Shown: positions 11,346-21,618 of the stretch, piece by piece
Position numbering within the stretch: position 1 is the stretch's first letter
Layout: every line of letters begins with the position of its first letter
Source: Agapetus fuscipes
Lineage: Eukaryota; Arthropoda; Insecta; Trichoptera; Glossosomatidae
Reading direction: 5' to 3'
Assembly: GCA_951799405.1 (NCBI GenBank)
Contig: OX637357.1
Coordinates: 744,001 to 808,000 of the forward strand
DNA length: 64,000 nt
Position numbers and translations under genes: made by a program
The notes under the pieces: model-generated
Databases searched by the model: none
What the model was told of the DNA's origin: nothing
Seen by the model: only the letters and a program-made list of their open reading frames with translations

Positions 11346-11759
11346 ACTTATTAATAATAATATAAGGATAATTTATTTCGTAAGCGCTATTTTTGTGTGT
11401 ATCACACCTTAGGAGCCCTCTGCGAGCTTGGTCGTCGCTGTAGAAAGCGCCAATTCTCAAGCAAAACCCAGTTGCGGTAAGGCTGGATGGACCTTTAATG
11501 ACCGGTCTTAAAGGTATATGAATATTTTACCCAGTGAAAAGCATATTTGAAAATATAAATGGTATATTTTTTGTGCTCCGCCGGGATCCGAATCCACAAC
11601 CTTCCATTTACGAGTCCGAAGTGTTGCCACTACGGACTACGGACCGGTCCAAGATGCCAACGACACACGGTGTACCTGAGCGGTTACCCATCCAAGCACT
11701 GACCGCGCCCAATGTTGCTTAACTTCGGTGATCTATGGGAACCGGTGCTTTCAACATGG
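11346..11759 (-). mobile_element. SINE-A, composite 5S rRNA-tRNA copy
   Basis: Minus orientation: the tail and body are at 11346-11580, the tRNA-like part about 11580-11650, and a 5S rRNA-like head at 11655-11759. The 5S part reads (minus) GTTGAAAGCACCGGTTCC, GAAGTTAAGCAACATTGGGC and TACTTGG/ATGGGT-type C-box sequence with a few mutations. Confidence 0.8.
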
Positions 11760-12609
11760 CTAACGTCGTTGACTTTATTATGATTATTACAAGTTTTTGG
11801 GTGAGCTCAGGCTAGATTACTTACGCTGAAGTGGTTTGCTTCCATGCGGTGCACCCGCCGGAGATAACTTAGTGAGTATAATGCATACTGCAACCATGAA
11901 TTCCTAACCATTGTGTATTATTTAAGTTTGCGAGTAAGAATGTGAATGTGTCCGGTGTGTAAATACCAATAAAGTAACATCAACAACCAAAAGTGACTCT
12001 TCTTACATCAACTTCTTATATCTACTTACTCTCATTACATTATTATAGTAAGTAAATTTTTGAAGAGAAATTCAATTCACCAACCTATGTAGCAGTGGCA
12101 AAGCGTGCCATACAAGCCGGTTCCCATCAGCTTCCCTTTTAAAATGATGTAACAAAGTAGAACCAAAGAAACAATACATATTTTTTTCCCCATTGAAACC
12201 ATGCAGTCTACTTTATTATCATTTCTGTCTCATTTTAAACCGGAAACCGATGGAAACTGGCTTGTATGGCACCCTTCCCCACTGCTATGTAGTCTGCATG
12301 TACAGAAAGAGATATCAACATTATCAAGCAATAAGTCATAGATTTTTATTTTTAATGAATTTTTCTTTGTCTTCTCCTATGTCCCTACAGCTGTTATATG
12401 AGGAGGGTTTGAGCCCATATCTCTCCTTGGCCTCCGCTATCCTCAGCCTCTGTCCTCAGTCTTTGGGGCCTTTTTCTGGGAGTGGCGGCCCTGGTTTGGT
12501 CGCATCGCTCGAACCACCCTTAATCCAGGCCTGCTTGAGGCCGTGGATGAGCCAAAGATTTGCTGTTCTAATAATAAGTACTGAAGAGTTGTGAACTTGT
12601 ATAATGTTT
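11760..12609. other. Spacer with no recognisable gene
   Basis: Open frames at 12193-12594 show no homology I recognise. There is no repeat shared with the rest of the window. Confidence 0.4.
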
Positions 12610-13170
12610 AAAACCGGGGAAAGAAAATCAAGCAACCAAAATCACCAGAGGGATAGCACTAACATGGGCAGCTTTCGGAAATCTAGGCTACATCCGCAAT
12701 GACACGAAAATGTCAGTTAACCTAAAACGCAGGGTCTTTGTGTCATGCGTGCTTCTAGTATCCACCTATGGCTTGGAAACAAAAGGGCTTACTCAGTATA
12801 GCGCTAACAGACTGCCGAAGAGCTGTTGAAAGGAGGATGCTGGGAATTATTCTCAGAGACAGGATTCCAATCCAGGAGATCCGTAGACGCACTGGTGTCA
12901 CTGATGTCATACAGCGAGTGGTCTGCTTAAAGTGGCGCTGAGCTGGTCAAGTCGCAAGGCAAGACCATGACAGGTGGCCGAATAGGATCGTCCAGTGGCG
13001 GCCCAGGATGTCCAAGCGGGGAGCGGGGTGACCCCAACTGAGCTTTGACTGGACGACATCAAGAGACTTGCAGTCAGAGGATGGCTGAAAACAGCAGCCG
13101 ATACAGAGATGGAGAGGATTGGAAGGGACCTACATCTAGGAGTTGACAGAGAAAGGTTGAGGAATAAGAA
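12610..13170 (+). mobile_element. Non-LTR retrotransposon C-terminal remnant (LINE-C)
   Basis: Translation in shifting frames gives LKRRVF.SCVLLVSTYGLET, QEIRRRTGVTDVI, LKWR.AGQVARQDHD and QWRPRMSKR. This is the common end of endonuclease-reverse transcriptase proteins. A second copy lies at 51455-51710. It ends about 115 nt from the 3' end of the POLG2 CDS. Confidence 0.7.
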
Positions 13171-13285
13171 TAAAAAAATCAATCAGTTATACAGTTTTCT
13201 TTCATATTTGTAAACGTAACGAGTGTTCCTATAAAACATAAATGCATTCCTCTGTGTTAGCCAGTCAAATAATATATTATTTTCG

Positions 13286-16200
13286 TCAAAAGTTCTTGAA
13301 TACCTGCACCATGTAGTTTGTCAAATCTGATATATGTACCTGCTCCTGTAATAAAGAATGATACAAGATTTAATTTGAAAAAAAGGATTATAAGATGTGA
13401 TCTTGCAGTCACGTGTACAGCTCAGCTGGCATTCAAAGCCTCTTTGTGCTTGATTGTCACTAATCTATAATCTAAGTTGCAAAGATTAGGTAAAACCAGA
13501 TGAATTTTCAACACAAGGAAGAGAATGTTAAACAAATTAAATACTTTTTCTTGCCCTGCCAGTACCCTGAGTACGAGTTGCAAAACTTGAGTAAAGTTTA
13601 CGGAAAGTATTAATAATAATAATATTAGGATGATTTATTTGGTGAGCGCTGTTTTTGTGTGTATCACACCTCAAGAGCCCTCTGCGAGCTTGGTCGTCGC
13701 TGTAGAAAGCGCCAATTCTCAAGCAAGACCCAGTTGTTGTAAGGTTGGATGGACCTTTCAGTGACCGGTCTTTGGTAAAGGCTTATGAATTTTTCAACTC
13801 AGCGAAGAGCACATTCGAAATATAAATGGTATATTTTTGTGCTCCGCCGGGATCCGAATCCACAACCTTCCATTTACGAGTCCGAAGTGTTGCCACTACG
13901 GACTACGGACCGGTCCAAGATGCCAACGACACGCGGTGTACCTGAGCGGTCACCCATCCAAGTACTGTCCACCGGTCCAAGTTAAAGAGTGGTTTTCCCC
14001 AAAATCTGCCATTTTTGTTTGTTTGAACTTGATTTTTTTCATCACTGGAACTCTTTTGCTAAGACCATAAGGTGTAAGATACAAAAACGGCAGATTTTGG
14101 GGAAAATCACTCTTTAATACTTTACGTAAGCTTTACTTTACTCAAGTTTTGCAACTCGTACTGAGGGTACAAGAATAAAACTCACAACCTTATTTTTACT
14201 GGTCTATACTGTTACCCACAAGATTATGGACCGCTCTTTTAATGTTAATAAAATGATTTGTGTAAACTTAATTTTGTTGTTGATTTTAATATTTTTTTTA
14301 GAATTGAATTCCAATGGAGCACTATATATTTTCACCAATTAATATACAGTGCTTCATTGGAATTTGATTCTAAAAAAAATATTAAAAATCAATCAATATG
14401 AATTTTCACAATGTTAATACACAAACAATACTGTGGAAACTTCGTTTATTGGAAAAATTCTGTGTACAGCTTTTTTATATTATTATTGTGATTTCTTGAA
14501 GGGCGTTCGGCAGTCTTGTTTCCAGAGACTGTCGCGGCGTGTCGATCTCCGGTTTCCAAATAGTTCCCGTGGGCTCATGGAGGATGTCCGAGAGTGCGGA
14601 AGAGTTTGGAGGAGTGTGATGATAAAAAGGAGGAGTGGAAAGGTTAGCTGAGCTGCTAGACGCAAGGCGTAAACTTTTGAGAGAAAGAGTGGTCCTGAAA
14701 AGGTCCACTATGGGATTGAAACTTGCGTCTGTTGAGCTCGGAAGGAAAGGATGAGTTTGGAGAGGTGTGATGATAAGAAGGAGGAGTGGAAAGGTTAGCT
14801 GAGCTGCTAGACGCAAGGCGTAAACTTTTGAGAGAAAGAGTGGTCCTGAAAAGGTCCACTATGGGATTGAAACTTGCGTCTGTTGAGCTCGGAAGGAAAG
14901 GATGGGTTTGGAGAGGTGTCTCGATCCTGAGAGCAGTTAGCTGTGGCGGCCAGGTATTGTAGGCAGCAATGCAGTTCCTCGAGTTTCTTGCGGTTGAAGA
15001 GTGGCGGAGAGGGTGCTGGCAGTGTCCGGTCGTCAGGCGAAGTGTTGGTGTCAGGCGAGAGCGAGCGGGCGGGCGTGTGTATTCGTCGAGTGTTGAGATT
15101 GTACTGCCCTCCCAGCCGACAGCGGCCTATCTTTATACTACAGTTAATAAGTCCACTGTCGGCTCCTAGCTAGTGTCGGCCAATGAGAGATCGCCGTAGA
15201 TCCCTTTGTTCCGGGCCGTCTATTGTTTTCGCCGGGCAGTGACCAGTGGCGTTCTGTTGTAGTTGACTGGGGGAAACGCAGTGGCGCTACATTGTATGTA
15301 TATGAAGACAGACTGCACCACAATACAAAATATAATTTTGTTAAGATTTACCTGCAAGGTTGTGTCACGACTCCTCAGCCCCACTATGCCGCTCTTCAGG
15401 CATTCATCCACCAGCACCACGGTGTAGGGGACTCCCCACTCATCATTCCTCTGGAACTGCAACAAGAGGAATAACTAATGTACACCCACTACAAGGTTGT
15501 GTCACTATGCCACTCTTCAGGCATTCATCCACCAGCACCACGGTGTAGGGGACTCCCCACTCATCATTCCTCTGGAACTGCAACAAGAGGAATAACTAAT
15601 GTACACCCACTACAAGGTTGTGTCACTATGCCACTCTTCAGGCATTCATCCACCAGCACCACGGTGTAGGGGACTCCACACTCATCATTCCTCTGGAACT
15701 GCAACAAGAGGAGTAACTAATGTACACCCACTACAAGGTTGTGTCACTATGCCGCTCTTCAGGCATTCATCCACCAGCACCACGGTGTAGGGGACTCCCC
15801 ACTCATCATTCCTCTGGAACTGCAACAAGAGGAGTAACTAATGTACACCCACTACAAGGTTGTGTCACTATGCCGCTCTTCAGGCATTCATCCACCAGCA
15901 CCACGGTGTAGGGGACTCTCCACTCATCATTCCTCTGGAACTGCAACAAGAGGAGTAACTAATGTACACCCACTACAAGGTTGTGTCACTATGCCGCTCT
16001 TCAGGCATTCATCCACCAGCACCACGGTGTAGGGGACTCCCCACTCATCATTCCTCTGGAACTGCAACAAGAGGAGTAACTAATTTACACCCACTACAAG
16101 GTTGTGTCACTATGCCACTCTTCAGGCATTCATCCACCAGCACCACGGTGTAGGGGACTCCCCACTCATCATTCCTCTGGAACTGCAACAAGAGGAGTAA

Positions 16201-19200
16201 CTAATGTACACCCACTACAAGGTTGTGTCACTATGCCACTCTTCAGGCATTCATCCACCAGCACCACGGTGTAGGGGACTCCCCACTCATCATTTCTCTG
16301 GAACTGCAACAAGAGGAGTAACTAATGTACACCCACTACAAGGTTGTGCCACTATGCCACTCTTTAGGCATTCATCCACCAGCACCACGGTGTAGGGTTT
16401 TGTTTTGTTAAAATCCACTTATGGGTTTATTTTTGCACAACCAGTTTCGGGAGAAGCAGTACCTCCCATCTTCAGGTGTTAAATGATATATTTTTATTGA
16501 AAATTACTATAGAGTGCAGTACCTGTGTATCTAAGGGTTGTTGTGTGCAGTACGGCAGTAGGACCGCAGCTAGGCCAGCCTTCCTAATCTGCTTCAGCAG
16601 GTAGAATGCCAGCTGGTTCAGCTCATCTTGGAGGGAAGCATCTGGAACACATACAAGCACATCATGTATGGAGCGGTATGGCAGTAGGACCGCAGCTAAG
16701 CCAGCCTTCCAGGGCTGGAAGTCTCATCACCGCGGCAATTCTTACCTAGCGAATATTGGTAATATTTGTATGAAGAGCAATCAGCTGTTCAATTGCGGCC
16801 ATCTTGGATTGACAGGTCTTCATACAAATATTACCAATATTCGGTAGGTAAAAATTACTGTGGTGATGAGACTTCCAGCCCTGATCTACTTCAGCAGGTA
16901 GAATGCCAGCTGATTCAGCTCATCTTGGAGGGAAGCATCTATAACACACACAAGAACATCATGTATGGAGCTGTTCATCCTCAGTCGTCGTGCAGAGAGG
17001 GTGTCTCCTGAAGACGTTAGCTATGTAACTAATGAAACGTCGAGAATAATGTAAGTTCTCTTATAACCGTTCGTCTAATATCGGAGTAATAAATTTTAAC
17101 TGTGTAGTTATTATTATTGTAAAAATGTCAAACGACCATAACTCCAACCTTAACCTGACAATGATCCAGACATACTTTTCTCAGTTTTCCCTTTCCACAT
17201 TTCCTCTGTTTAAACACTTTGTAAGTCTTTCATCATCCATTCTTTCTGCATGTACAAACCATCTCATCACATTCTTTTGTACCTTTACTTTCACATCCTC
17301 TTTCAACTTGCATTTGCCTTTCACCCATTCATTCTTATCTCTATCTCTTAAGATTTTTCCTGTCACACTCCTCAAGTGTTTCATTTCCACCGTACATAGT
17401 TTACTCAAATCGCTGTCATTCGTAGTCCATGCTTCACTTCCATACATTAATGTTGACAACAATATGCCATTGTGTACCAGCGTTCTTAAATCCATCGTCA
17501 GCCGCTTGTTTCTTTTCAATTCTCTGTATCGCACCTAGAGTAGACTTATGTTTCTGTACCTGTAGCTCTGGCGGCAAATATACACTTGTGGGGAGTGAGC
17601 TTTCTGTGCAGCCGCAGCACTGGAGTGTTGTGGATGGAGTCCTCGTCTATGGCATCGCAGAACAGGCCGACCACAGCGCAGTCCAGAGACAAGGAGCACT
17701 TCACTGTCGCAGGGATAAACGTGTCAAATTCACTCATCTACAAAGACAAAAGTTTGACAATGAACTAGCAGTATTTTGGTTCATCATTTTTTGATTCCTA
17801 AAATAGGGAATGAATAAGATATCCAGTCATAATGAAAAAATATGACTCTCAACCTAATGAAAGAAGAATGCAAGGCTAAAAAAAGCAGTTGATATTGTTA
17901 CGATTTACGGGTAGAATTTAATGAAAACTTTGGTTAATTTATTTTAAGATACCATTCATATTTGGTTCAAACAGAGTTAACTTTTGTACTGCATTGCTTG
18001 CCAGCTTCGATACAAGTTTCCTTTCAAAGCATCTCGATCTCTATTAATTATAGGTGTCGAAGGGTTATTCTGGTATACGCGAGACTACGCTAGAATATTC
18101 TTATTTAGAAAATGCGAGCGAATGCTCATAGCATATAATAGAGGAGTGCTCCTCTTATTCATTGGACGAAGAGCTGAGAGTCCTCTAACTTTGATGGATG
18201 AGGTCAAAAATGGCTTCACAACATAGAATGTCCAGTCTAGCCCTCTCAACCATAACCATATTGTTGCGAATGTGTAATTGTGGGTCTGTGAGAGTCTGTG
18301 AAGTCTCTAGATGTAAATACATAAATAATTGTATTTGTTCAAGATGGTGTGAGTGCTAACTCGAATATTCTACGTATAATGTTCTGGCGAAATCTCGCAT
18401 GTGCCACTTCTCAATATTTCGAGAATAACCTTTATTCTCACCTATAAATAGAGACCGAGATGCTCTGTAGCCAGACCAGTATATAAGCCGTCGAGCTATA
18501 CAGTTCAAAAGCAACTCTGTGTACTCGTATCTTAAAATAAATTGTGTAAAATAAATTAACCATTTTTATTACAATATATATATATTTTTTAACGTCAACA
18601 AATCTTTACAATGTCAATTCTCACCTGTGAATCTGTTTGATTTTCTGTCTGCTCCATGGTCACGGATATAGTCTCCATGACTTGCTTTCCCCACGGGAAG
18701 TCAGCCAAGATGTCCACTGTGGTTCTATTAGCAGATGTTGTCATTTCGCTGAGACGGAACCTTCCAGGAAAGGCTGAAATCTGATTAAATAAAAGGGAAT
18801 TTAAAAAGGGGTTCACTTTGCCAATGTCACCCCTGTGTCAGGGAAGGTCGGCAAAAGTTGTAGGGCTTATGATCATTTGAGGTTTGGATTTTATTTGTAA
18901 GTACACATTCAGCATTTGTAAGCTCGAAATACACGTGTTTGTTTGTGAGCATGCATTTGAGAACTTTAAATGAAAATATCCTTGCAACTTAGATAATAGA
19001 TTATCTATAGATAGAATACAAACAAACAAACAAAAAGTCTTTGCGGGCAAACATCACTTGTCTATGTAACTAGGGTGAACACTCGCCATTTGCTTGAAAT
19101 TGCTCTTCCAGGGCTGAAAGTCTCAACGGTTGTCGGTAGATCTTACCATACCTAGAGTTTCCAAGAAGGAAAAAGAAGACCGTTTTTGGAGATCGAGCCT

Positions 19201-20459
19201 TCAAGGTGGCTGCTCCAACGATATGGAACGGCCTCCCAGATGACCTGCGCGAAATGGATCTGGAGAGTACTTTTAGAAAGAGGTTGAAGACCCACCTGTT
19301 CGCGCGCTCATATGAGCAAGCGCCTTTGGGATGACCAAGAGTCATGAAAAGGCGCTATAAAAATACTGTATTATTATTATTATACCTATTTGAAGATAGG
19401 ACAGAATAAAATATGGCGGGGCCTGAACAGCTGATTGCTGTTCCATATAAAATGGATCAGCTGTTGATACGCCACCATATCTTATTCCGCCTTATTTTCA
19501 AATAGATACGGTAAGATCTATCTACGGTCGTCAATACTTCCACCCCAGATCTTACGAGTATTTGTATTCCATAGCTTTCTCCTTCTGTTTTCTGTTCTTT
19601 TTTATTCTTCATTCTTGCGTGAGAAAAAAGGAGGAGAAAAAGAAGTAAAATGCAATGGACAATTGTTCCTCAACTACATAATAGGTTGGTATGAGGCTGA
19701 CCACCTATACTGTAAAAAATGGTTCAATTTGCCAACGCCACCCTTGTTTCAGGTAGGTTGGCAAGAGTTTCAGGTCTTGTGTTCATTTGAGATTGGGTTT
19801 ATATCTTGAAAGTCCACATGTGGGATGTGTAAGCGTGAACTTATATCTCTTAAATGTAAAAAATCTTTGCAACTTAGATTATAGATTATACACTACAGTC
19901 AAGACCTGGAAGAACAATTTCAAACATTAGAGCCAGCTGTGAGAGCCTAAAAACATTTACAAGATAGAAAGAATTTAATTTATTGATTTTAAAATATAAA
20001 ATTTACTCATACCTTTTTCCACCATAACTTCCTTTGTCGTTGGCAATGAAAAAAGTACTGCATACTGCTCGAGGGGTCCATGTACATTGTCGTCGACAGA
20101 AAAGTCGGGCAGAGACAAGAAAAATAATCAGCCGCACAGAGATCTCCCTCTTTCTCCTTCACATGATTCTCCGAGACTATCTCTGCTATTCCAAACGGAA
20201 ATCTATCGTCACACAACTCTTTAATATCATTGTAGTTTCTGTTCTCAGTCATGGAGCTCTTCCCCTTCAGATTGTACATGAATACAGTTGTATCTCTGTT
20301 TGTCACACTCGAATACACCCATTCGGTTTTGATGTTTTCTTGAAACAGTGATCCAGAAGGACCCAGCATGTAATTCAAGACATTCTTTTTGTTTTTCGAT
20401 AAAACAGGCGTGAAAAAGTGGTGTTTGTTTGCTAGAAGCAGAATCTTTTCAAAAATCAT
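13286..20459 (-). CDS. POLG2: DNA polymerase gamma accessory subunit, mitochondrial; six exons
   Basis: Exons in transcript order: 20459-20013, 18780-18625, 17737-17560, 16641-16523, 15456-15352, 13345-13286. All junctions keep phase, giving 354 aa. The family protein is the processivity subunit of the mtDNA polymerase, evolved from a class II aminoacyl-tRNA synthetase. Matches to animal POLG2: RFPFGIAEI and CQRQRKLWWKK in exon 1, DFPWGKQVMETI in exon 2, LHRKLTPHKCIFA in exon 3, the anticodon-binding-like fold in exons 4-5 ending GLRSRDTTLQ, and a last exon EQVHISDLTNYM..., matching the C-terminal HIS.L helix. The start at 20459 is the first ATG after the GatC stop. An upstream TTG would add 14 residues. 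No clear mitochondrial presequence follows this ATG, so an unseen upstream start remains possible. Exons 4 and 5 have decoy duplicates. Confidence 0.9.
13611..13970 (-). mobile_element. SINE-A, composite copy with truncated 5S head, in POLG2 intron 5
   Basis: The body and tRNA part match the other copies. The 5S-like part starts at 13921 and stops at 13970, where a palindromic element (13981-14117) begins. Confidence 0.78.
13981..14117. repeat. Palindromic MITE-like element
   Basis: Inverted arms of about 37 bp (13981-14018 and 14081-14117, GTTAAAGAGTGGTTTTCCCC against its near complement) flank a 60-bp centre. It is non-coding. Confidence 0.65.
14280..14392. repeat. Palindromic element
   Basis: Arms of about 44 bp (14280-14323 and 14348-14392) centre on an AT-rich loop. 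The right arm is the near-exact reverse complement of the left, with TTCCAATG/CATTGGAA cores. Confidence 0.65.
14420..15297 (-). mobile_element. GC-rich LTR-like segment with an internal 151-bp duplication
   Basis: This block is much more GC-rich than its surroundings. Read on minus it begins TGTAGCGCCACTGCG, has a TATAAAGATA TATA-like box near 15130, and contains a tandem pair (about 14605-14930, period 151 bp, nearly identical). The features suggest an LTR or promoter-bearing element, but no matching second LTR or pol gene is present. It lies in POLG2 intron 5. Confidence 0.35.
15353..16397 (-). repeat. Tandem array of partial POLG2 exon 5 copies (8 copies, 121-bp unit)
   Basis: Eight near-identical 121-bp units sit between exon 4 and the intact exon 5 (15352-15456). 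Each unit keeps the polypyrimidine tract and acceptor (CCTCTTGTTGCAG) and about 72 nt of exon 5. Each lacks the last part of the exon: a 14-bp deletion between GTG repeats removes GLRSR, and the GTAAAT donor is lost. Identity between units is very high, with only scattered single-base differences. Small ORFs across it, repeating every 121 bp, are not proteins. Confidence 0.92.
16660..16985 (-). pseudogene. Duplicated, dead copy of POLG2 exon 4, split by a MITE
   Basis: Sequence on both sides of 16710-16883 repeats exon 4 (16523-16641) and its flank. Read in transcript order, it keeps an AG acceptor and the DELNQLAFYLLK codons, then a stop (TAG) where exon 4 has CAG, and it lacks the 3' end and donor. 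It lies upstream of the functional exon 4. Confidence 0.85.
16710..16883. mobile_element. MITE-like element (CAGGGCTGGAAGTCTC termini)
   Basis: A 174-bp element with inverted ends CAGGGCTGGAAGTCTCATCA and its complement, extended by internal GAATATTGGTAATATTTG arms. CAGGG termini would fit a hAT-type MITE, but no clear 8-bp target duplication is visible. Related termini occur at 19109, 37345 and 59190. Confidence 0.7.
17125..17540 (-). mobile_element. LINE-B fragment in POLG2 intron 3
   Basis: A minus ORF of about 117 aa reads [37 protein letters not shown] and VMRWFVHAERMDDERLTKCL. The same C-terminal reverse-transcriptase region occurs at 37645-38060. It is truncated at both ends and stops next to POLG2 exon 3. 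Confidence 0.8.
18266..18590 (+). mobile_element. Solo-LTR-like element in POLG2 intron 2
   Basis: The sequence is shared with 38488-38795. It contains TATAAATAGAGACCGAGATG (TATA box), TATATAAGCCGTCGAGC, and AATAAATTGTG/AAATAAATTAA polyadenylation-like signals. A TATA box followed by a poly(A) signal within about 300 bp fits an LTR. It ends some 30 bp from POLG2 exon 2. No internal retrotransposon genes are present. Confidence 0.55.
18808..19015 (+). mobile_element. LINE-A 3' tail, 5'-truncated
   Basis: Starts at GGTTCACTTTGCCAATGTCA and runs to the CTTAGATAATAGATTATC end. It begins 28 bp upstream (in genome order) of the POLG2 exon 2 acceptor side. Confidence 0.65.
19109..19549. mobile_element. 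MITE-like element split by a nested LINE 3' end
   Basis: The outer element has ends CAGGGCTGAAAGTCTCAACGG and its inverse ...CTTCCACCCCAG, with inverted TAGATCTTACCATA arms. At 19157-19383 it is interrupted by a plus-strand LINE fragment reading [20 protein letters not shown] and ending in (ATT)n. ATACCT appears on both sides of the insert, consistent with a short target duplication. Confidence 0.75.
19682..19895 (+). mobile_element. LINE-A 3' tail in POLG2 intron 1
   Basis: A near-complete tail unit, from AGGTTGGTATGAGGCTGACC to CTTTGCAACTTAGATTATAG. Confidence 0.7.
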
Positions 20460-20567
20460 TTTGTATCGTTCTGTTTTACAAATGTATGTAACACAAAGCA
20501 ACTCTATATTTAATCTTTTACTACATACAAATAATAAAAGTTCACTTAAAACTATGGGTATGTCTGA
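20460..20567 (-). other. GatC-POLG2 intercistronic segment, 108 nt, open in frame
   Basis: No splice junction is needed between the GatC stop (TAG, 20570-20568) and the POLG2 ATG (20459). Both sit in one uninterrupted exon, 20772-20013. The 108 nt are exactly 36 sense codons in the frame shared by both proteins, so only the TAG separates the two reading frames. In another frame the segment holds one ATG followed at once by TAG (20526-20521). There is no polyadenylation hexamer or recognisable promoter. This is a dicistronic layout. I recall that Drosophila makes GatC and the polymerase gamma 35-kDa subunit from one bicistronic gene. Confidence 0.75.
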
Positions 20568-21618
20568 CTAATTTTTGATCTGTTTTGATATGTTTTCTTT
20601 TTGTGTTGATTTATTTTTGTCCTTTTCCTCGTGCAACGGGTTTTCTCTTGGAGCTAGAGGAATGTTGCCAGGTGGAGCAACAAAGTAATCTTCTTCGACG
20701 AGGGCCGCATTCTTAAGAATGTCTTTTCTAATGTTGCCGTCGGTTATTTTGTCTTCACGCAGAGTTAGATAACTGAAAACAAGAAGATAATTAGAAATGG
20801 TACAGAAGGCGCTGTTTTTTCTGTATAAGCTAGCATTGAGAAATTCATATAAGTCTGGTTGATAGCTCAGCTGGTAGAGTGTTTGCATTCCATGCCGTGA
20901 GCTCGGATTCAAATCCCACCGAAGGTATCAGAAATGATTTCCCATTTCGGCGTTTATTTCAAAACCCAAATTCAAATACCAGTAAGGCTTACTCAGCCTT
21001 CACAAGAAATGATTACCAGCACCCTCGGGAGCTGGGAAACCTCCACTTCAACTGAAGTGGTTGGCATAAGGTCAGCCACCTTACCTGTAAAATAAATAGG
21101 TTCCACTCGCCACATGCGAAACCTTCCAGCGATAACGCGGCAAGAAATTATACTATATGCGTAGCCTAGTTGCGTTACAGCTTTAAATATTTTGCAGACT
21201 ACAATCCGTAGGGACACCTTGATAATCCGCCAAGGGCTTGTTTTTGCCTGTCCGGATTAGCGAGGCCTTCATTTATATGTATTTGTTACCTGTCTTCCAG
21301 GACTGTATACAGAGGCTCCACATTTTCTGTATTTATTTGGTGAATTTTATCCGCAAACAATATGGCGTCCTCTAGCGTCTTTACTCCTTGTTTATTGGCA
21401 CAATCAACCAGGGACAAATGCTCCAACAGATTAATGGTGCTTTCATCTATCTTAGTTGGACTCACTGTAACCGCAGGAGCTTTGGTAAACTTCTGAGGGA
21501 CCTTGGTCTCAAATTTCAATTTTTTCGGAAACCTTTTCGTTTGAATTTGAGAACTCTTTAAGCGATTTGATATGAAAACAAAATTATTTATTCTAATTCG
21601 TATATTTGTGCAGATCAT
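20568..21618 (-). CDS. GatC: Glutamyl-tRNA(Gln) amidotransferase subunit C, mitochondrial; two exons
   Basis: Exons 21618-21290 and 20772-20568 join in phase 2 to 177 aa ending in TAG. GatC is the small subunit of GatCAB, which converts misacylated Glu-tRNA(Gln) to Gln-tRNA(Gln) in mitochondria. Seen: a basic, Arg/Lys-rich first 45 residues with almost no acidic residue, suitable as a targeting peptide; INLLEHLSLVDCANKQGVKT and LEDAILFADKI, the GatC helical region; NVEPLYTVLEDR at the junction, where the family has VEP...VLEDR; and EEDYFVAPPGNIPL, the conserved C-terminal motif. The intron carries a tRNA-derived SINE (20857-21180). POLG2 follows in the same exon. The gene is head-to-head with TSC2. 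Confidence 0.93.
20857..21180 (+). mobile_element. SINE-B copy, full length, in the GatC intron
   Basis: Head TTGATAGCTCAGCTGGTAGA ... GGATTCAAATCCCACCG, body with GAAGTGGTTGGCATAAGGTC, and tail TTATACTATATGCGTAGCC. This is the best-preserved SINE-B in the window. Confidence 0.82.

Noticed and set aside
12193..12594. 133-aa plus ORF in the spacer
   Set aside because: No recognisable family, compositional bias only, and no splice or repeat context to support it.
14940..15010. Candidate last exon of POLG2 (peptide NRKKLEELHCCLQYL on minus)
   Set aside because: No suitable acceptor in phase 0 and no stop after the peptide; 13345-13286 has a good acceptor, fits phase, and encodes the conserved HIS.L end with a stop.
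15360..16395. Series of 62-63-aa ORFs repeating every 121 bp
   Set aside because: They are translations of the POLG2 exon 5 array on the wrong strand; the periodicity, not selection, keeps them open.
20013..20501. POLG2 start at 20501
   Set aside because: The codon there is TTG; the first ATG in frame is 20459.
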